In this document: positions 6,482 through 9,251 of the stretch, one piece after another
How the letters are laid out: each line of letters opens with the position of its first letter
How positions within the stretch are numbered: position 1 is the first letter of the stretch
From: an uncultured Oscillospiraceae bacterium
Lineage (GTDB): Bacteria > Bacillota > Clostridia > Oscillospirales > Ruminococcaceae
DNA length: 9,251 nucleotides
Direction of reading: 5' to 3'
Assembly: GCA_910578965.1 (NCBI GenBank)
Contig: CAJTSP010000104.1
Span: forward strand, 1-9,251
The notes under the pieces: model-generated
Told to the model about the DNA's origin: nothing
Databases searched by the model: none
What the model saw: the letters and a program-made list of their open reading frames with translations, nothing else
Position numbers and translations under genes: made by a program

Positions 6482-7624
6482 ATGGGGTTCATGCTCGATG
6501 AAGAGATGCTGAATATTACAAATATCAAGGTAATCGGTGTGGGCGGCGGCGGCGGGAACGCCGTTAACCGTATGGTAGAGTCCGGCCTGCAGGGCGTGGA
6601 GTTTGTCGCTATGAACACCGACCAGCAGGCCTTGATGAAAAGCCGCGCCACCCAAAAGGTACAGCTTGGCGCAAAACTCACCAAGGGCCGGGGTGCGGGG
6701 GCCGACCCCGAGGTAGGCCAGCGCGCCGCCGAGGAAAGCAAGGACGAAATTGCCAACGCGCTCAAGGGTGCGCAGATGGCTTTTATTACTGCCGGCATGG
6801 GCGGCGGGACCGGCACCGGCGCTGCGCCGGTAGTGGCCGAGGTGGCGCACGACCTGGGCATTTTGACCGTGGGCATCGTGACAAAGCCCTTTGCCTTTGA
6901 GGGCAAACGGAAGATGGGCCTTGCAGAGCAGGGGATCGCCGGCCTTTTGATGCATGTAGACAGCCTGATTGTAATTCCAAATGAGCGGCTCAAGATGGTC
7001 AGCCAGGAAAAGATCACCCTTATCAATGCTTTTGAGGCGGCCGACAACGTACTGCGGCAGGGCGTAGAGAGCATTTCGGCGCTTATCAATGTGCCGGCCT
7101 TTATCAACCTGGATTTCGCGGATGTGCGCAGCATCATGAAGGATGCTGGTTACGCTCATATGGGCGTGGGCAACGCCAAAGGGGCGGGTAAGGCTGAAAA
7201 TGCCGCCAAGGCAGCCATTTCCAGCCCGCTGTTGGAAACCAACATTGCCGGTGCGCGCGGGGTTATTATCAATATCACCTCCTCGCCGGACATCGGCCTG
7301 GACGATACCGAGATCGCCGCCGGGCTGATTACCCAGTCGGTTCATCCCGATGCAAACATCATCTGGGGTACCGCATTTGACGAGAACCTTTCTGACGAGA
7401 TGCGCATTACCGTAGTGGCCACCGGCTTTGAGTCGGTGGGCTCCGCACCCTCCGCGTCGTCCGAGCCGGAGAGCAGCGGCCCTGCTTTTACGGGCCCGAT
7501 CTCGACCCCGGTGGTGTTTGCCACCGACCCACAGCCTGCCGCAGCCCCTGCGCAGGAAGAAACCACCGACAACGACGACGATTACTTCGGCCCGATCCTA
7601 GATCTCTTGAACAAACGTTCCTGA
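6482..7624 (+). CDS. ftsZ: FtsZ, tubulin-like division GTPase
   Basis: A cytoplasmic GTPase of 380 residues that polymerises into the Z-ring and recruits the division machinery, including FtsW and the PBP encoded upstream. Motifs: GGGGGNAVNRM at 21-31 (nucleotide binding), tubulin signature GGGTGTG at 107-113, NERL at 167-170, and the T7 loop N209-L-D-F-A-D214 that completes GTP hydrolysis in the next subunit. The C-terminal domain runs to about 316, then comes a linker of about 48 residues rich in Ser, Pro and Ala, and a tail DDDYFGPILDLLNKRS (365-380) in place of the usual conserved peptide. AGGGGGA (6467-6473) lies eight bases before the ATG; a second in-frame ATG at 6491 is too far from it. 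No ftsA or ftsQ adjoins it. The next gene follows after 37 bases and is probably co-transcribed. Confidence 0.98.
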   Translation: MGFMLDEEMLNITNIKVIGVGGGGGNAVNRMVESGLQGVEFVAMNTDQQALMKSRATQKVQLGAKLTKGRGAGADPEVGQRAAEESKDEIANALKGAQMAFITAGMGGGTGTGAAPVVAEVAHDLGILTVGIVTKPFAFEGKRKMGLAEQGIAGLLMHVDSLIVIPNERLKMVSQEKITLINAFEAADNVLRQGVESISALINVPAFINLDFADVRSIMKDAGYAHMGVGNAKGAGKAENAAKAAISSPLLETNIAGARGVIINITSSPDIGLDDTEIAAGLITQSVHPDANIIWGTAFDENLSDEMRITVVATGFESVGSAPSASSEPESSGPAFTGPISTPVVFATDPQPAAAPAQEETTDNDDDYFGPILDLLNKRS

Positions 7625-7661
7625 ACCGTGCTGATGCCAAAAATGCAGGGAGGTACATACT

Positions 7662-8573
7662 ATGCCGGAAGATACAAGCTCTACGGGTTTCAAAACCTCG
7701 CTCTTCGGCTTTAAAAAAGAGGAAGTGCTGGCCTGCATCGAAAAAATGACAAAAGAGGCGAAGGAAAAAGAGCAGCAGGCCGAAACACGCGTGCGGGAGC
7801 TGGAGTCGGCAGTGGACGGCCTTAAGGCAAACGAGGAAATCCTGCTGGAAAAAACGCGGGATGTTTGTGGGCAGCTCTCGGCCCAAAACAAACGAAATGC
7901 CGAGATAGAAAAGCAGTCCGACGAGCTGCGTGGGCAGTTGCGCCGCAGCGAGGACGAGGCGGCCCTTTACAAAAAGCGGTTGTTTGCCAAGGAGCAGGAG
8001 GCGCTTCTGCTCAAGGGGGATAAGGCCGACCTGCAGCAGCGGTTGCAGGAGCAGCAGCAGGCGGCCGAGCAGGCCCGGGCGGCGCAGCAAAAGGCACAGC
8101 GGCAGATGGAGCAAAAGGTTGCCGCCGCCGAGGAAAGCGCGCGGCAGGAGGTTTTTGCTGTTGAAGAGAGTGCCGAGCAGCGTGTCCAACAAGCTCGGCA
8201 GCAGGCGCAAAAGGAGGCTGTGCAACAAAAGGCCGTTATGGCTGCCGGCGCGCAGGAAATTGCCGACAGCGTAGCGGTTCTCAAAAGCCAGCTTGCCGAG
8301 GTTGACGCCAAGCTCGCTGCGGCGGCCGGGGAGCTGCAGCGTACTACCGCTGCGCTACATTCCGCCTTGGATGGGACCGAGCAAAACCTCGAACTTTTGG
8401 GCGCCCAGATGCGGCAGTTCCCGCAGGCTGCGCCCGGTGCAAAGCTGCCCGAGCCGTCCCCAAAGGCCGAGCCGGAGCCCCCTGCACGGCAAATGAGCCC
8501 GCAGGGCGGGGCGGGGCGCCGGAGCCTTTCGGCCCTTTTGCTGGACAAGCTTGCCCGTATGCTGGGGGAGTGA
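7662..8573 (+). CDS. DivIVA-like coiled-coil protein
   Basis: A predicted soluble protein of 303 residues. The N-terminus (FKTSLFGFKKEEVLACIEKM, 10-29) resembles the membrane-binding head of DivIVA/GpsB proteins, which has an F-x-x-x-x-x-G-[YF]-x-x-x-E-V pattern. Residues about 30-245 are almost entirely Glu, Gln, Lys, Arg and Ala with heptad-like hydrophobics, so a long coiled coil with a Gln/Ala-rich centre (125-190). Residues 253-282 are a Pro-rich linker, and 287-303 can form an amphipathic helix (SLSALLLDKLARMLGE). There is no enzyme motif. A good Shine-Dalgarno (AGGGAGGT, 7647-7654) lies seven bases before the ATG. Its place 37 bases after ftsZ suggests a role in septum placement or pole organisation, but this is inference. 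Coiled coils give false similarity easily, so the family call rests mainly on the first 30 residues. Confidence 0.7.
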   Translation: MPEDTSSTGFKTSLFGFKKEEVLACIEKMTKEAKEKEQQAETRVRELESAVDGLKANEEILLEKTRDVCGQLSAQNKRNAEIEKQSDELRGQLRRSEDEAALYKKRLFAKEQEALLLKGDKADLQQRLQEQQQAAEQARAAQQKAQRQMEQKVAAAEESARQEVFAVEESAEQRVQQARQQAQKEAVQQKAVMAAGAQEIADSVAVLKSQLAEVDAKLAAAAGELQRTTAALHSALDGTEQNLELLGAQMRQFPQAAPGAKLPEPSPKAEPEPPARQMSPQGGAGRRSLSALLLDKLARMLGE

Positions 8574-8653
8574 CCTGCTGGCCTGCCGGCAAATAATGGC
8601 GTGTGTTGAAAAGGGCGCAGAGGGGTATCCTGAGTGTGAAGACATATAGGCAA

Positions 8654-8670
8654 GGCAGGCAGGGCCTGCC
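8654..8670 (+). repeat. short hairpin before the thioredoxin gene
   Basis: GGCAGGC (8654-8660) pairs with GCCTGCC (8664-8670) around a 3-base loop. No T-run follows, so it is not a terminator. It lies in the leader between the DivIVA-like gene and the thioredoxin and may stabilise processed mRNA. No convincing promoter is visible in this 133-base gap (TTGAAA at 8606 and TATCCT at 8626 are only 14 bases apart), so read-through from ftsZ is possible. Confidence 0.35.
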
Positions 8671-8706
8671 ACCAGGCAAATACGAGAAAGAAAAGGAGAT
8701 GTCACA

Positions 8707-9012
8707 ATGGCAACTAAGCTGACCGGGCAAAATTTTGATGAGCAGGTTTTGCAAAGCCCGCTGCCGGTGCTGGTAGACTTTTGGGCTGAATGGTGCGGCC
8801 CCTGCAAGATGCTGGGCCCTGTTATAGAGGAACTGTCGGCAGAGCTGGCCGGCAAGGCGGTGGTAGGCAAGGTCAATGTAGACGAAGAGCAGCAGCTTGC
8901 AGCCCGTTATGGTGTAATGAGCATTCCCACCGTAGTGCTCTTTAAAAATGGCCAAGAGGCTGCCCGGAGCGTAGGCCTTGTACCCAAGCAGCGGTTGCTG
9001 TCTATGCTGTAA
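8707..9012 (+). CDS. trxA: thioredoxin
   Basis: A cytoplasmic disulfide reductase of 101 residues, slightly shorter than the usual 105-110. The active site W29-C30-G31-P32-C33 is intact, with the buried acid D24 in VDFWAEWCGPC, the cis-proline P74 in SIPTVV and the FKNG turn at 79-82. There is no signal peptide, so it is cytoplasmic and would be recycled by a thioredoxin reductase not in this window. AGGAG (8694-8698) lies eight bases before the ATG. The gene is followed by a strong terminator, so it ends this group of plus-strand genes. Its substrates are unknown. Confidence 0.95.
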   Translation: MATKLTGQNFDEQVLQSPLPVLVDFWAEWCGPCKMLGPVIEELSAELAGKAVVGKVNVDEEQQLAARYGVMSIPTVVLFKNGQEAARSVGLVPKQRLLSML

Positions 9013-9065
9013 AGATATTTTGCTTGCCGGGGGAGCCGGCGGCGTTTGTTTTTGGATAAAGGCCT

Positions 9066-9102
9066 AAAAGGGCGCGTGCCAATACCCGGCACGCGCCCTT
9101 TT
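9066..9102. terminator. strong bidirectional intrinsic terminator
   Basis: AAAAGGGCGCGTGCC (9066-9080) pairs perfectly with GGCACGCGCCCTTTT (9088-9102) around a 7-base loop. The T-run at 9099-9102 and the A-run at 9066-9069 make it work on either strand. It ends the transcript coming through the thioredoxin gene and insulates the next promoter. Confidence 0.9.
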
Positions 9103-9160
9103 GCAGGTGTTTTTTGCGGCATGCAGGAAAAATCCCCCTTGCCCAAAAAGTTAAAGCTTC

Positions 9161-9189
9161 TTGACATTTCGGCCAAAGGATGATAGGAT
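9161..9189 (+). promoter_or_regulatory. sigma-A promoter with extended -10
   Basis: A perfect TTGACA (9161-9166), a 17-base spacer, then TAGGAT (9184-9189) preceded by TG one base away (9181-9182). This is the best promoter in the window. It drives the gene that begins at 9236 and starts transcription near 9196, inside the inverted repeat that follows. Confidence 0.8.
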
Positions 9190-9213
9190 AAATGTAAAAA
9201 ATGATTTACATTT
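9190..9213 (+). promoter_or_regulatory. operator-like inverted repeat over the start site
   Basis: AAATGTAAA (9190-9198) and TTTACATTT (9205-9213) are exact complements separated by six bases, and the first arm begins right after the -10 element. A dimeric repressor bound here would block transcription. There is no T-run suited to a terminator, and the stem is AT-rich, so a DNA operator is more likely than an RNA structure. The half-site (TGTAA) recalls several families; the regulator cannot be named. Confidence 0.55.
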
Positions 9214-9235
9214 TTGGCGCCGGGAGGGTGGCAGC

Positions 9236-9251
9236 ATGAAAAGGTGCGCGG
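9236..9251 (+). CDS. start of an unidentified gene (partial)
   Basis: Only five codons are in the window (MKRCA). The start is supported by GGGAGG (9222-9227) eight bases upstream and by the promoter and operator at 9161-9213. The product cannot be recognised. A repressible promoter of this layout often precedes a regulator or a stress or transport operon, but that is only a guess. Confidence 0.6.

Noticed and set aside
8026..8110. CAG-rich run in the coiled-coil gene as a DNA repeat
   Set aside because: The repetition comes from Gln/Ala/Glu codons of the coiled coil and is imperfect; no tandem unit is kept.
9193..9210. GlnR/TnrA site (TGTNA-N7-TNACA)
   Set aside because: The half-sites fit, but the spacing is eight bases instead of seven, so the regulator was left unnamed.
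1..9251. CRISPR arrays, tRNA or rRNA genes, and defence systems
   Set aside because: No regularly spaced repeats, no tRNA-like cloverleaf or rRNA stretches, and no defence-related protein motifs were seen on either strand.

Overview
The window looks like a chromosomal piece of a G+C-rich member of the class Clostridia, most likely Oscillospiraceae/Ruminococcaceae-like (family placement is inference). Signs for this are purine-rich Shine-Dalgarno sites before every gene, a class B penicillin-binding protein (PBP) with C-terminal PASTA repeats, an FtsZ whose N-terminus resembles clostridial FtsZ, and a DivIVA-like coiled-coil protein. Most of the window is roughly 60-65% G+C in hand-counted stretches; the first ~480 bases are only about one third G+C.

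Layout. (1) 1-546: an AT-rich stretch without an intact gene. It holds a possible decayed membrane-protein fragment, a perfect hairpin at 311-343 and a bidirectional terminator at 366-411. (2) 547-951, minus strand: a PaaI-type hotdog thioesterase with its own extended -10 promoter. (3) 1222-7624, plus strand: a reduced division and cell-wall (dcw) series. It contains a membrane-anchored class B PBP (transpeptidase), FtsW (SEDS glycosyltransferase), MurA (first committed step of peptidoglycan precursor synthesis) and FtsZ. (4) 7662-8573: a DivIVA-like coiled-coil protein 37 bases after ftsZ. (5) 8707-9012: a thioredoxin followed by a strong terminator (9066-9102). (6) 9161-9251: a strong promoter, an operator-like inverted repeat and the first five codons of another gene that runs out of the window.

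How the genes fit together. MurA starts precursor synthesis, FtsW polymerises lipid II and the PBP crosslinks it; FtsW and a class B PBP normally work as a pair. FtsZ forms the ring that places them, and the DivIVA-like protein is a plausible pole or septum organiser. The usual intervening dcw genes (mraZ, rsmH, ftsL, murE, murF, mraY, murD, murG, ftsQ, ftsA) are absent here, and the gaps between genes are wide (144, 263 and 200 bases). The series is therefore probably several transcription units rather than one compact operon. Most of the window is a conserved housekeeping locus. The less explained parts are the AT-rich left end, the ftsW-murA spacer with a short ORF next to a terminator, the ftsZ leader with a sigma-H-like site, the DivIVA-like gene, and the operator at the right end.
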